The position numbers and the translations under genes were made by a program. Source: Thelephora terrestris (taxonomy: Eukaryota > Basidiomycota > Agaricomycetes > Thelephorales > Thelephoraceae). Taken from it: a stretch of DNA of 64,000 bases. A model generated the notes under the pieces. It searched no databases, was not told the DNA's origin, and saw only the letters and a program-made list of their open reading frames with translations. This document shows, piece after piece, positions 1-11,288 of the stretch (positions are counted from its first letter, which is position 1; each line of letters starts with the position of its first letter). Location: contig WIUZ02000017.1 of the NCBI GenBank assembly GCA_015956445.1, positions 310,001 to 374,000 on the forward strand, given 5' to 3'.

Positions 1-2550
1 TACGCAACGGAATCCAGCGCAGTCATCCCACCAACATGAACAATAGCCTGAGGGACTTCGATGTCACTAAACACATCAGCCAGTGCATCAAGCTTCCACT
101 CCCGAGCCTGGGCAGTCTCAGCACTAGAGGCACCGCGACCAGAACCGATGATCCCCAATCCAGACGTGGGTGAAGGAGCATCAGACCTTCCGCCGGAAGT
201 GAATGCAAGATACAAATAATACTGGCGTAACCCTCTGGCGCTTTGCCCGGAATCGGGCTGGACGTTCCCGTCTCGTCTAACAAGGACACGGACAGGTTCC
301 CTCAACTGGATTGCGGTCGCAAGGTTCAACACATCCTGTGGAACGGTGTTAGAAAACAACGCGCTCTGTCTCTCAGGTACGTTGGAAGCCGATGTGCTGG
401 GGTCTGAGGATTCGCCTATACTCGAGAATCTGCGAGGGAGTGAGCCACTGGAGTCGAACGACTGTATCAAGGAGGAGGTGCTGCCATCCGAAGGCCCGTT
501 GCCAAGGGGTCGAGACCGAGGTTGGGGGAGAAGTTTAACGATATTGAACACGAATTCGTGAAGATTGCGCGCGATCAACTGATCGACCTCGTCCAACACC
601 AAAAATCGGACCTCAGAGCCAGATATGCCGCCGCTTGATGTAAATAACGCGTGCAGTTTCTGAGGAGTACCACAGATGATATGTGGCATATTCTGGCGGA
701 GATTGGCAAGCTCCTGAGTGATGTCACTGGTGTTGGATGCAGAACCGACGCCCAGAGCGGACCTCACTCCGATTGGTCCACCCAAGTCACGGATCATGCG
801 TTGCGCTTGAGTGGCTTGATCGACAGTCGTTGAAATGATGATAACCAAGGGGCCTCGTGGGATGCGGTTCATGGGAACCGTCAAAGAGATGTGGATAGCA
901 GGGATTACGTATGCGGCAATTCGCTCCTGGGTGGGTGGTGCCTGAGCGATGATATCCGCGCCACGCAACAAGAATGGAAGAGCCCGCTGTTGTATTTTGT
1001 TCGGAGGTCCGACACTGGTAGATTGGGGTAGTCAGAGACTGTATATTGGGCTGACCACACAATCCACGTACCCAAATCTAACCAGGGACCGCAGGAGCTC
1101 CGGGTGAACCGCCAACTGATCCCACTTGGTCACTGCAGGCCCGTTGTCACGACCGTTTGCTCCGGCCAAGCCTTCAGCCTGTCGATGGTCAGGTCGGGCT
1201 GGGGAGAGAAAGATGAATACATACCCCAGCTGAATCTCGACGAAGCAAAGCAACTGTAGAACGGCGCTTGTCACGAAGTAGGTTTTCCTGCCTTGTGGTG
1301 GCTGCGGCGACGGAAGGATCTATGCTGCTTCTGGGAGGGAGGTCGAGACTTCCAGCGGACCATGTTCTCATTGGCTGGGGGGGATGACGAGGCGAACGGT
1401 TGGACGGCAAACCATTCCCGAGCATGTGTTGACTCAGGGAGGGGCCAATTGGCTGAGTGGTGATAACATCAGGGGATATGGCGGATAAACTTGACGCGCT
1501 TGGCAAGCTTGCGTTCGTAGCTTGGATCTGTTGGGTCTGCAAAGCGAGGAGTTGACCGACCGATGACGTGAGCACGTTCAGACGCTGGGAAATTTGTCCA
1601 ACTTCGTCAGGTGCAGAACCATTCTGTGTCAGGATCTGATTAGGAGCGACGGGGTTCAACGGTACTTGATGGGGGGGAAGAGCGAGGGAAGGCCTTGATC
1701 CGTTCAAAGTTGCAATATTTCCGGGGGCGAAAGGGTCATTAAATTCCGGAGCATGGCTTGCAGGGGACTGATCCAGGAGAGAGTCAACCTTGCGATTTAC
1801 CTCATCTAGGTTACGTTTGATTTCTGCAAGGTTGTTCTCGTACCGGATCAATCTCTTGACAAGGTCGTTGATCAAGGGGGATGTCTTGAGCTGAGCGTCG
1901 AAGCTGAGTTGGTCCATGACTGCGCTTGAGAATCCGGCCGAATCTAGGGATGAAGGAGAGGAAGATGCCCTGGGCGTGTAAATGGTGTTGGTGACGAGGG
2001 TTGATCTAAAAGTTTCCGGGTCACTTGACACGGGCGGGGTGGCCAGTCTCTCACGAGCGGACGCGAGAACGCCGGCGGGGAAGAACGACTCGCGAGCCTG
2101 ACGTGCACCACCTGACGTGGTACTAATATCGATAGTCACACCTGGGGCTTCAGCTTCCAGATAGCCTTCAAATTCCAAATTAGCCGCAAGGCTTTGCTCC
2201 CGGCCGCTCCTCATCTCGACGTTCGGGTAGTTTCTTCCGGCGTCGAAAGCTCGAATGGATGGGGATCCACGAGAGTCTTCTGTTGATAGTGCGGGGGAGC
2301 GCCGAAACATGGTTGGCGAATCCTTGTCGCCGCCGTTCATGTCCTCTTGAGGTGGGCTGGGGGAAGAACGAACAGAACGGAAGTCGGAAGGAGAGATGGA
2401 CAGCGACGATGATGCTGTAGAGGCGCGATCTGTATCCACGCGATTAGCAGCTTGTTTGGGGAAGCCTAATCCTCCTTCGTCCTTCCCAGTTGCTGCCCCG
2501 CCGGGGAAGAAAGGAGTCGAGGAGGGATTCAAACCAGGGCTTCTCATCAT
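1..2550 (-). CDS. Degenerate eIF4A-like DEAD-box protein, 3' part outside window
   Basis: The gene starts at the ATG at 2550 and runs off the left edge. I read exon 1 as 1225-2550, exon 2 as 1072-1178 and exon 3 from 1014 downward; both introns are short GT-AG. The first ~450 residues are Ser/Pro-rich, with a helical stretch near residues 210-250. From about residue 450 the protein follows eIF4A: a Q-motif-like PPNKIQQRAL, a motif I position reading AQAPPTQERIAAY (about 500-512), VLDEVDQL for motif II (about 619), SNT for motif III (about 701), and the start of the second RecA domain, EWKLDALADVF (about 782). The P-loop GKT is absent, DEAD has become DEVD and SAT has become SNT. The fold is therefore recognisable, but ATP hydrolysis looks lost. 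I infer a scaffolding or RNA-binding role, possibly in translation; no function can be named. The C-terminal motifs cannot be judged here. Confidence 0.8.
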
Positions 2551-3005
2551 AGTTCAAGAACAAGAGGGTGAAAATAAGGAGACTAAAAAGAGCGGCATCA
2601 GCCTCATTGACTTACAACGGTGGGTGACGACTCCTTGTGTCATCCTTACCGATGGAAGCCGCGAGCCCAGTGTATCACCTCTCTCCTCCCATACAGAAAA
2701 ACTGTAGGGATCTGTTATAGACGAGCCCTGCTGTTCGGGGGCGGTGGCGTCGAAGAGAGGAAGAGAGCGAAGAACCAACCAAGGGCAGTTAAGCGCCGTC
2801 AAACCATCAACCGAGACCATCGGCGCCGTTGAAAAACAAAAACCATTCACGATCACGGTACAGCATAGGAGACCAGATGATATATAACGAAAAGAGCGTA
2901 GGGCCGGCAGCGAATGCCGACAGACATCGACATGATACAGTGAGAAAGTGAGAGAGAGGAGGAAATCACAAAAGAGTGGAAGTTCACAACAGCAAGTGGA
3001 TAAAG
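2551..3005. other. Intergenic, no gene seen
   Basis: This 455-bp gap lies upstream of the helicase-like gene and downstream of the RRM gene, both on the minus strand. It should hold the promoter and 5' UTR of the former and the 3' UTR of the latter. Only short open frames without family resemblance occur. Confidence 0.5.
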
Positions 3006-3817
3006 TTAAGCTCGCTTCAGCGGATTGTATCTCGCCTTCGTCTGAGCGCTTTTCCTGGATGGTCCGGCCAGCAGACTCGGTTCGTCCTCATCCTCAACTG
3101 GCAGCTCCGTTTTCTGTACAGCAAGTCGCCTTATAGCACGACTGAGTCTATCGTCAGAGAAAAGTCGAGCAAAGAGGTAAGCAAGGTTGACATACCCGAT
3201 CCTAGTCTTTCGCCGGGGTCCAAAAGTCCTCTCCGCTATCGCTCTTTTCTCAGGTAAATCCGAAGGATTGCTCGCAACGACGACCTTGAGTCCGCGAAGT
3301 GAGGGACGGCGTTCTTGATAGAATGCCAAAGCCTCGTTAGCTGCTTCGTATTCTGCGAATTGAACCGTGGCATAGCAGCGGTCACTTCGTGTCGCATTGC
3401 GAATGGGAGTCACACCACAACCGCGGCTGGTACGGAGGATAATGTCCCTGATCCCCTCATCTTCGTTTTTCAAAAAGGGTTTGAATAGTTTGAACAACTC
3501 CTTCTTCTGAACGCGAGGATGAAGCTTTCATCGCGAATGAGTGTTCGTCCCCTGTGGATAGAAGGCACAAACACTCACATTACCGACATAGAGCACCCAC
3601 GTCGCCTGCGCCTCTGGTTGTTCTGCCCTAGGGGGGGCTTCAGAATGCCTCTCGTCCTCGGAACCCCGGGGAATCTATTGAGAACTATGAGTGTCGTGAA
3701 GAACCGGATGAGAGAGGTCTTCAATACCTGTGGCTCGAGAGGATCATCTTCCAGAGTCTCTGCAATGGGAGCATCCGAGCCGACGCTAGGGGTAACGGAA
3801 GGAGCACGAATACGCAT
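3006..3817 (-). CDS. RRM-domain RNA-binding protein
   Basis: Four exons are inferred from the ATG at 3817. Exon 1 encodes a short acidic leader. After an intron, a segment ends in WVLYVGN, a good RNP2-type beta strand. A second intron (GTGAGT...TTCAG) leads to KKELFKLFKPFLK, followed by a long loop and CYATVQFAEYEAANEAL, the RNP1-type half of one RRM. A 48-nt in-frame intron with a CTGAC branch site lies near 3162-3209; if retained it would add 16 residues without breaking the frame. The C-terminus is basic (KSAQTKARYNPLKRA). The protein is small (about 230 aa) with a single RRM. I cannot place it in a named family; an rRNA-processing or mitochondrial role would fit but is a guess. The gene is divergent from FMC1 across 384 bp. 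Confidence 0.7.
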
Positions 3818-4201
3818 TCTGAGGATTTGGGAAAATTGTGAAGTTTTGTCTTGAGGTCTAGAAGAACGAGAGAAGTGAATAACAATGGAGTGCGGGAGGA
3901 AAAGGTCCAACCTCTGGCTTTTATTCGTGGGTCGGGGGGTTTGATTAGGAGGCACGGCCCACTACCGTCAATGGATGGATCTCCACGGCAGAATGGACTT
4001 GGTAGCGAATGGCGCTGAGCCACTCATTGCACGAGAGAGTCCAAGGCTGTCCAAGGGCACCCATGGTGGTCTCGCTTCAAGTGATTTGATCGTTGTTACC
4101 ACCATGCACGATTGAGCGATCGGAATGAATGAGAGAAGCGAGACGGGCGCTTACAATCGCCGCGCGTAGAGAAGCGCTCGGGTGACGGATTGACGCGAAC
4201 C
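3818..4201. promoter_or_regulatory. Divergent promoter region between RRM gene and FMC1
   Basis: The 384 bp between the start codons of two diverging genes must contain both promoters. No convincing TATA box or known operator is visible. Confidence 0.5.
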
Positions 4202-4639
4202 ATGGCTGAGGTTGTCAGGCTCTACAGACATTTTCTCCGTGAGGTTGGCAAGTCCGTGAGCACCAAACCCTTCCGAGTTCCATCCGGTGGATTTGCTAAC
4301 ACACGGTCCTCAGTCGCTTGTGCCTCGCCCGCAAAGAAATAAAGCGCTCGCTCGCCACTACAGGGCTTTGTTTGAACAACCTCGTGATGGTCCCAACGCT
4401 GTCGCACTGAGTTGCGAGTTCGAGAACGCTGTGAAATTCCTGAGACACCAACGGGAGTACAAGGTGTGTGGTCCCCCGTTACCGGGTTGGCTGTGCTGAA
4501 AGGGACCATGGGGACAATACAGACCTTGCTGGAACGCTACAACCCTCTGATAGATCTTACAGGGGAGGAAAGGATAGAGGCTACCGCCAGGAGAGTTGGC
4601 CTGAACATGCCCGAGATGGCAAAAGGTGACGCCCCATGA
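4202..4639 (+). CDS. FMC1: FMC1-type LYR protein, mitochondrial F1-ATPase assembly factor
   Basis: Three exons (4202-4255, 4314-4463, 4523-4639) join in frame to a protein of about 106 aa. The N-terminus MAEVVRLYRHFLREVG carries the LYR motif, the middle has ALARHYRALFEQ and ENAVKFLRHQREY, and the C-terminus reads LLERYNPL...EERIEATARRVGLNMP. That last block is the hallmark of the FMC1 family. In yeast Fmc1 works in the mitochondrial matrix with the chaperone Atp12 to assemble F1; LYR proteins generally bind acyl carrier protein. Introns of 58 and 59 nt have standard GTGAGC/GTGTGT donors, and a GCTAAC branch site is visible in the first. Length and motif order match the family, so the copy looks intact. 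Confidence 0.88.
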
Positions 4640-6182
4640 CCCCAAGCCCCGCCTTCACGCCATATACCCGACGGCGCAACGGAAGATACATACGTTCCTA
4701 GAGAATACACCAATCGGCATTTCTTCTCTCGCGGTGTCCCTTCCAATCCGCACGCTTGTCACAAATTGTGTGGGATGTCCGTTTCCATGTGACACGTCGT
4801 CTTGGCACCACGGGGTACCCTGTGCACATCCGTTTATCAACCTCATCTATCCCCTCAGTGGACGCCATGTCTTCGCCTATGAACAGACGGTTGCGATTAA
4901 CGAGTTTTTTTTTCCGAATTTACCTCAGCATCAGCACTGTACTCCTCTGGAACGAACTCGGACATCGCTGTCGGGTGGAAAAACCGGAGCCCTTCCGGGG
5001 AGCTGGTCGAGAGAGGTGGAAACCCCTTTATGGACGTTGCGCTTCCTCACCCACGTCTTTCAGCACGCCTTACAGGACCACGTCCCACCTCCGACCGAGG
5101 GAACCAAAAGATTCGAGTATGCTCCGTACGATGAAACGGAAAAAGCGGCGGTGTTGCCCCGCGGGTCCTACGATCGGACTTCTGCAGTCACCGTACAGCC
5201 TGTAATTGGTCTGTTCCCTTCTCCCACTGCCTACAAGACCCAAATCTTGATCTGGCATGTGCTCTCATGCGCGCTGGCTTCCCGTAGCATTGTAAATTCG
5301 TAGCTCCTACGCGATCCCCCTCCACGATGGTGGTGCCTCTAAATCCTCACAGCTCAGGATCAGACCATACCGTGTACCATGCTTCGAGCGAACAAAATGC
5401 CTCCGTCGGCTTCGGGCTCATTGACTTTGAGAAACCTTCCGGCATCTTCAAGTCCTCACCCTCCTTCGCTGTCCGTGTTTAACCACCTCAGATGGCTGAG
5501 AGAAATCCCCTGCGAGTTCTTCTACGAGATGACGTGGTTCGATTCAAAAATATGTGGCCTCCACAGGTTCACAGCACTCATATTCTCTGCAGTCGTTTGT
5601 TCCTCAGTAATCACCCCACGCAACGTCAACTCTGGTTCTCGCGCAAGGAGTTGCTGAGTGATGTATATCACTTATGGGGACGAGAATCTGCAGAGTGATT
5701 CCTCAATGGTGTCGGGTCCCATTGGTGATTATCACAAATCCCGACGGCAATTACATGAGTCAACCCGGGTGCTCCTTGCGCGTATCTGGGGCCTAGACAT
5801 TCTTTGCGCGATTTCCCAGGCCACCAGTCAGAGACACCACGACAAAGTCTAGTGCTGCCTTCCGAAAATCTCGCGGAGTGTGCTCAACGCGACGTTGAGA
5901 ACCCCACACAGTCACAAGGCAGTGTCCTGCGGATTCGAAATAACGAATCCTGAGATTTTACGAGGGATTGTCCGACCAGATACGTGAGACTAGGCGGCAC
6001 GAGTTGTGGCTATTTCATGCCCCCGTGTCACAGGCAACTGTTCGTGAAGGGACTTTCTCGTACGGTGAATTCGGAAGGGAGCCGGACCGGTGACAGTATA
6101 TGTACTTAAACCACACTGTGGCACTTGTGTGGCACTGTGACGTAAACAAGCATCTTCGAAACCCCCGCTCACCTCCTCCACA
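4640..6182. other. 1.5-kb stretch without a supportable gene
   Basis: The longest open frame (plus strand, about 4626-5303) begins at a GTG, has no family resemblance and shows no coherent continuation across introns. Shorter frames near 5490-5850 also give no recognisable domain. The stretch may hold a degraded gene, but I cannot identify it. It also carries the promoter of the ISG12-type gene. Confidence 0.45.
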
Positions 6183-7021
6183 ATGGTCCTCCACCCGGAT
6201 ACCATTACGGCCATAATCAACAACTGGGATGCTCCGAAATACGACGGGTCGCAAGACGTGCGTCCGTGGCTGAGGGCAATGGAGGAAATCTGCCGGATCT
6301 ATGGCATTCCACTCGTCCAGATGACGGAGATGGCTATCAAGTGCACAGCAGGGCAAGCAAGCCCTGTCTTGACCGCAATGTTTGATGCCCGGGTTGCTGA
6401 GGCGGGAGGTTGGCTGTGGGTAGATTTCAAGCAATGCGTGATTCAAATCGAAGGTGAGTGCAAGTGCAGCCGATTGTTTCACGAACATTCTTCGCTTGCT
6501 GACAAAGTGTGGCAGACAACTATAGGCGGAACATGAGGGGTCAGCTCCTCCTATTCGACGATTTCGAGTGATTTATCTAAGTATAACACCCCTAGATGCC
6601 CCGCGGGACGTCACCGATGGTGACTTCCGTTCCAAGCATCCTTACGCCACAGCGGCCCTGGCTGTTACTTTGATTGGAGTAGGGACAGCAGTTGTTATAC
6701 CCGCTATGACGATCGGTATATTAGGAGTAATTGGGTTTGGTCCAGCCGGAGTGGCAGGTGGTCAGCATCCCCCTCCCTACTTGGAATTCCCCTCGTTGTG
6801 CGCTAAAATTATCTCTTGTAGGAAGTTTCGCAGCGTTTCTGCAATCCGCGATATGCGGAGGCGCAACTGGAGGCGCATTTTCTGTCTTCCAGTCTCTCGG
6901 TGCAACGATGGTGGCTCCTTCGCTCATTTCCACGTTTGCGGGCGTTGGAACAGCTGCCGCAGGAACGTGGCTCGGTCTTACCAGCAGCATCACAGAGGAC
7001 CCTCCTGCCGTTGATAACTAG
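6183..7021 (+). CDS. Ifi-6-16/ISG12-family membrane protein with N-terminal alpha-helical domain
   Basis: Four exons are inferred: 6183-6453, a 24-nt microexon 6516-6539, 6596-6757 and 6822-7021. All junctions keep frame and yield about 218 aa. The C-terminal half is a Gly/Ala-rich hydrophobic Ifi-6-16 domain: ALAVTLIGVGTAVVIPA, then GVIGFGPAGVAGGSFAAFLQ, then GGATGGAFSVFQSLGA. In animals such proteins (ISG12/IFI27, IFI6) sit in mitochondrial or nuclear membranes; fungal members are uncharacterised. The first ~90 residues (PKYDGSQDVRPWLRAMEEI...DARVAEAGGWLWVDFK) form a separate helical domain. Its spacing of F/Y-x-G, WL and W-x-x-F recalls a retroelement Gag capsid half, which is inference only. 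There is no signal peptide; membrane insertion would rely on the C-terminal hydrophobic segments. The gene looks intact. Confidence 0.78.
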
Positions 7022-7520
7022 AATAGGAAGACGTTGATCCCCATGTACATTAATTACCCTCACTGTGATGCGAGTCACAGACCAACGGATGGCGGAGATT
7101 TCTTGGAGACTATGTGTTGTTATCAGCGTTGACAGCGAAAACCAAGGTCCGGGAACATTGGATTGAAAATGGCGTGAGAGTCGGTATGAAGAATGTTAAG
7201 GCCGTAATGAGCGTCATGTGCAGAGGGTGGTCACCTTATGGAGGTGGCGGAGGCGGAGCTTGCAAACTTAAGTACAGTACTCACTGAGTCGTTGACAGAG
7301 TCGAAAGTAAACTCAGAATGAGGCACTGATCCGTTGATCGGGGCCTCGGGATCGTAGCCGCCGTGATGTCGTTCTTTGGCGCCGAACGCAGACGACGACC
7401 ACACATCTCCGCCTTCTCATAACGGGCTACACAAAATGGCCACCGCGACGACATTCAGTGCGTCTTCTGCAATGACTGTACAAACATCCGATCCAAGCGT
7501 TACACGTAGACCCCCTCACG
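7022..7520. other. Intergenic, upstream of SWD1
   Basis: A 499-bp gap between two genes on the same strand. It should hold the 3' UTR of the ISG12-type gene and the SWD1 promoter. No other feature is visible. Confidence 0.5.
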
Positions 7521-9340
7521 ATGCAATACCCAACCGCTGTCCAGACGTCCCTCTCCGCGAACGCGATATTCGCTTGTTTTGACCCCTCAGGAAGGTTTAT
7601 CGCTACCGCACAACACCAAGGGTCTGCGTTGGTTTGGGACATGGATACCAAAAATGCGATCAGGTGGCTGGAAGGGCACGTAAAGCCTCTCACTAGCATG
7701 GAGTAAGTGCCGGTCTTGAGGTTTTCTCGACGTTACTAAAGTATGAAATGCGCCTCGAAGCTGGTCCCGGAACTCCAAGTACCTCTTAACGACGTCAAAG
7801 GATTGGAACGCTATCATTTGGGATATCGAGAATGCCGCGGAGGTCGACCCATGCCAACGGAAGCGAACGATTAGATTCGACGCACCCATAGTCTCTGGGT
7901 CATTTCATCCAAAGAACTGGTCGGTCGATTATTGCCTTACGTTTGTTTCTTGTACTCACTCATTATTAGCAAGATTATTTTGATATTGTTGAGCACTGGG
8001 GAAGCTTTCATAGTTGACCTACGGAAGAGCCACGCGGGGAGGTTTGAATTATACGATCAGCATGAGGGTGATGACCACCGGTGCGTGCTTATTCTCGTAT
8101 AAAGATGTCTCACTGACATGCTGGGCAATGGTAGTCCTGCAGCGTTCACGGTGGCCCGTTTTGATCCCACAGGCAAATACGTCTTCGTTGGCACATCGAA
8201 TGGCTCTATCCTGGTCTTCCACAGCAGGGCAAAGACTGTTTGTGGTCATTGTTCTTGAATTCTTCACCTGCTGATTGTCGTTCAGCTTCTTGCGCGACAC
8301 AGGGTCGCTGGCGCCGGCATTATGCGGGGCTTCGCATTTACAAAAGGAGGGCGCCGTTTGACGACAAATTCTTCGGACCGTGTTCTTAGGCTTTTCTATC
8401 TGCCTACTTACCCACCGCCCCCAGGACCTTCGAGCACCCCTCTTCCAACACGACCTTCAACACCCAACCCTCAGGCCGTGAATCAGGTGCAACTAGAACC
8501 ACCCGTGCTCGAGCAAGAACTTGAGCCAGTTCACAGGTTCAATGACCCAATTACAAAGACCGCATGGCATACTATGTCGTATAGTCCTGATGGAGATTGG
8601 TTAGCTGGAGGCGCCGCCGACCCAGCAAACCATAAAATATATATGTGGGATATCCAGCATAACGGTCAATTTGTGACCACACTAGATGGGGGTCGCGAAC
8701 CCCTGGTGCATGTGGACGTACGTCCCATCCTGCTGGCCTTGTTGGCTTTATTGACGCTCAGACTCGATAGTGGCATCCAAGCAAACCGATGATCGCATCC
8801 ACGACAAGCCAAGGAACTGTACTGGTGTGGCATCACCCTAACCCCGAACGATGGGGCGCGTTTGCGGGTGGGTTCGAAGAGGTCGACGAAAACGCTGTCT
8901 ATGAAGAACGCGAAGACGAATTTGATATCGTGAGTCGTCTTGAAGATCTTCGCTCAGTCAGGGCTGACGGCTCGCCGTAGGAAGATGAAAGCGAGCTGGA
9001 GCAGAGGAAGAAGATAGAGGAAGAACAATTGGTTGACATCGACACCCTGGACGACTCACCCAATCCGGTATCAACTGGCGGCGCTGCGCCGGCCCCACCT
9101 CATCAACTTCACGCCCGGTTGCAAGCGCTGTCGAACTCGCGGCCAAACTCTAGGCTGGGAACCCCCGCTCCAGCACCTGGGACGCCAATCGGGCAGGCTC
9201 TGGGAGGTACGGGTGTGGCAGGTACTCCGGGTATCAATGGAGAAGTGGACGAGGATACTGCATGGGCATTGGACGAGCCAGATGACGATTTACCAGGGTG
9301 GACGCTGAAAGTTGTGGTCGAGGCAACACCAGAGTATTGA
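7521..9340 (+). CDS. SWD1: COMPASS histone H3K4 methyltransferase subunit, RBBP5/Swd1 type
   Basis: The ATG at 7521 starts MQYPTAVQTSLSANAIFACF, followed by a string of WD40 blades: GSALVWDMDTKNAIRWLEGH, SKDWNAIIWDIENA, KYVFVGTSNGSILVFHS and KIYMWDIQHNGQFVTTL. After the propeller comes the RBBP5 signature FAGGFEEVDENAVYEEREDEFDI, then an acidic, Pro/Gly-rich tail ending at 9340. At least six short introns must be removed; the junctions I checked (after MD, after NW and before EDE) fit. Swd1 is a core scaffold of the Set1/COMPASS complex in the nucleus and contacts the SET domain and Ash2 through the acidic segment seen here. The reading frame appears intact and of normal family length, near 480 aa. 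Confidence 0.88.
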
Positions 9341-11288
9341 TATTGGTGGTAGTAGGCATGCTGTACGATAGATCGAGGGACGGCTGGGGAAATTTTTCCC
9401 AAGCGAGGTAGCCAACCAAACTCGCTTCATGGCTAACAGGGTTACCTCGGAGAAGGTCTGTCACTTTCGCGGCTTGCCTTTGCTCTGATCGAGGAGCTGA
9501 AGCGCACAGCGTGTTCTTCACTATTCCCTTACCGGTGATCGTCCGTGGTATACATGGTCTGCTTAAATTCTTCACTAAACGCAACGAACAATCGTCCTGG
9601 ACTCCACGTTCCCGAGGTCACCACTCTCCTGATTTCCTGCAGAGCTTAACGTTGGATGATGTTTCTCAACTTTACCGGGATACCTCTCCGACGCTGGGGA
9701 ACATTCGAGAGTGTTGGACGCTTTCGTTGCCACCAACTCCGTCCCGTCGGAAGCCCCTTCCTTCTTCTCCCTCCAGAACATTCACCCGCTTCTGTGTGCC
9801 GCCATTGGCAGAGAGTTACTAGGACCTTCCCTTCAACACCGCGCGCCGTGGTCCCAGTTTATCCTCAAAAAGGCGGAGGCCTACGTGAAAAGCCCTTTGG
9901 AACGCACTAAATGGTACCTGGTAACTCTCTGCAACTGTTGTATGCGGTGAGCTAGGTTTGTTCACACTTGCGATAGTTCTCAACTCCGATGCCACTATCA
10001 TTACGAGTCAGGCACGACTCGGGCGACCACAAAACCTGACCCTTGCCGAATTCAACCGTGACGCTTTCGCTGAGTGTAGTTAGGCGACATCGTTTACATC
10101 ACCTCCGAGTTCTTTGCCCACCTCTCATCGTCATCGAATTGACACCACCGGGAAGGCTGGGCTAGGAGCATCGGTGCAACGAACCTCCTTACTAAACTCC
10201 TGAGGTTAGAAGCATCATCCAGGCTCACCTTGAGATCACTGATATGGGGTTGAAATTTCCTTTCAACACGCTGGACAGGTTCGACCTGCGTCCATTTTTG
10301 TTGCCCATCGACTGACGTTATGCATGCCACCCTCAAGTTCCTTCACCAGGGACGGAGAAATCTTGAGAAAATCCCACTACCCTTAGCACTTCCGCTGGGT
10401 GAGCTACACCTTCCGTCAACGCCAAGCTTCCAACAGCTGACGCGGTCCCTTTGAGCGAATTCCGACTGGTCAATAGGCGTGGCAAGCAACCGTCCTCTGT
10501 GGCGTCAAAGGACGAACCGAGATCCTGGGTGTCGTTGGAGGCCGATTCGAACGCTTCGGTGTCTTTCCTTTAACGTTTGAACCCTTGTGTACGCCGTTGC
10601 CCCCGGGTATCAAAAGTGGACGAATACATTATAAAAAATCGCACCCTTTCAGCAGCGGGCGATGCCCTTGCTGATGTACATGTGAGCGTCGCCAACTATC
10701 GCATTGCTGCCTGTTATCACTCAATTTGTGATATTTAGGGAGATGGTATTCGACGCACCATTGACTTAAGACTTTGAGTTGGAAAAAAAATCCGAGCTGA
10801 AACAGAAAGATGGCGTTGCATCGCTATACATTCGCGATTTGTGATGCACTGCGGGACTTGTAATGAAGAAGGAAAGAATGTCCGTTTTGCGGTCACAGCT
10901 CATCATTCACTAGAGTTTCCATCATGCGCTTACATGTGCAACAGCCACCAGGGTCAGGTGTCAGATGTAAAGGGTTGGAAAAAAGCTTCTGCAGGAGGGA
11001 TGAACAGTTTAGCAATAGCCTACCCCCCTTGTGGCGTGGCGGCATTCACTTCTTCTGACGATCATGGCATTCTCCCTGGAGAAAGCGACAGAGGATTGAT
11101 AAGCTGACGAGAAGTGGGAACTGGTCTTATTCTCCCCCCCTCGCTGGTCAAGGAAAGGATGAGCTCCATCGTTCAGAATGGTTGGGACCAGTTGTGTTAT
11201 TTTTGTTTTCCCTCCCTGTGCCGGGCAGCAGTCCAGCATCCTGACTTCTGTTTTATAATCTGCTAGGCTCGCTTGCCAGTATACTGAT
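9341..11288. other. 1.9-kb gene-poor stretch, possible decayed gene
   Basis: No frame can be assembled into a known protein. Around 9656-9910 one plus frame reads LLPPEHSPASVCRHWQRVT, which recalls the LPPE...VCRxWRxV pattern of basidiomycete F-box proteins. The overlapping frame is also open and the continuation is riddled with stops. I treat it as at best a relic of an F-box gene and otherwise as non-coding. The promoter and perhaps the first exon of the DUF6533 gene lie at its right end. Confidence 0.3.

Noticed and set aside
3162-3209. In-frame 48-nt segment of the RRM gene as coding sequence
   Set aside because: It has a GTATGT donor, a CTGAC branch site and a GATAG acceptor, so I treat it as an intron although the frame is open through it.
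4626-5303. 225-codon open frame on the plus strand after FMC1
   Set aside because: It starts at GTG, overlaps the FMC1 3' end, has no family resemblance and shows no exon structure like its neighbours.
9656-9910. F-box-like words (LLPPE, VCRHWQRVT)
   Set aside because: The pattern is short, the overlapping frame is also open, and the continuation is full of stops; kept only as a remark on the gap.
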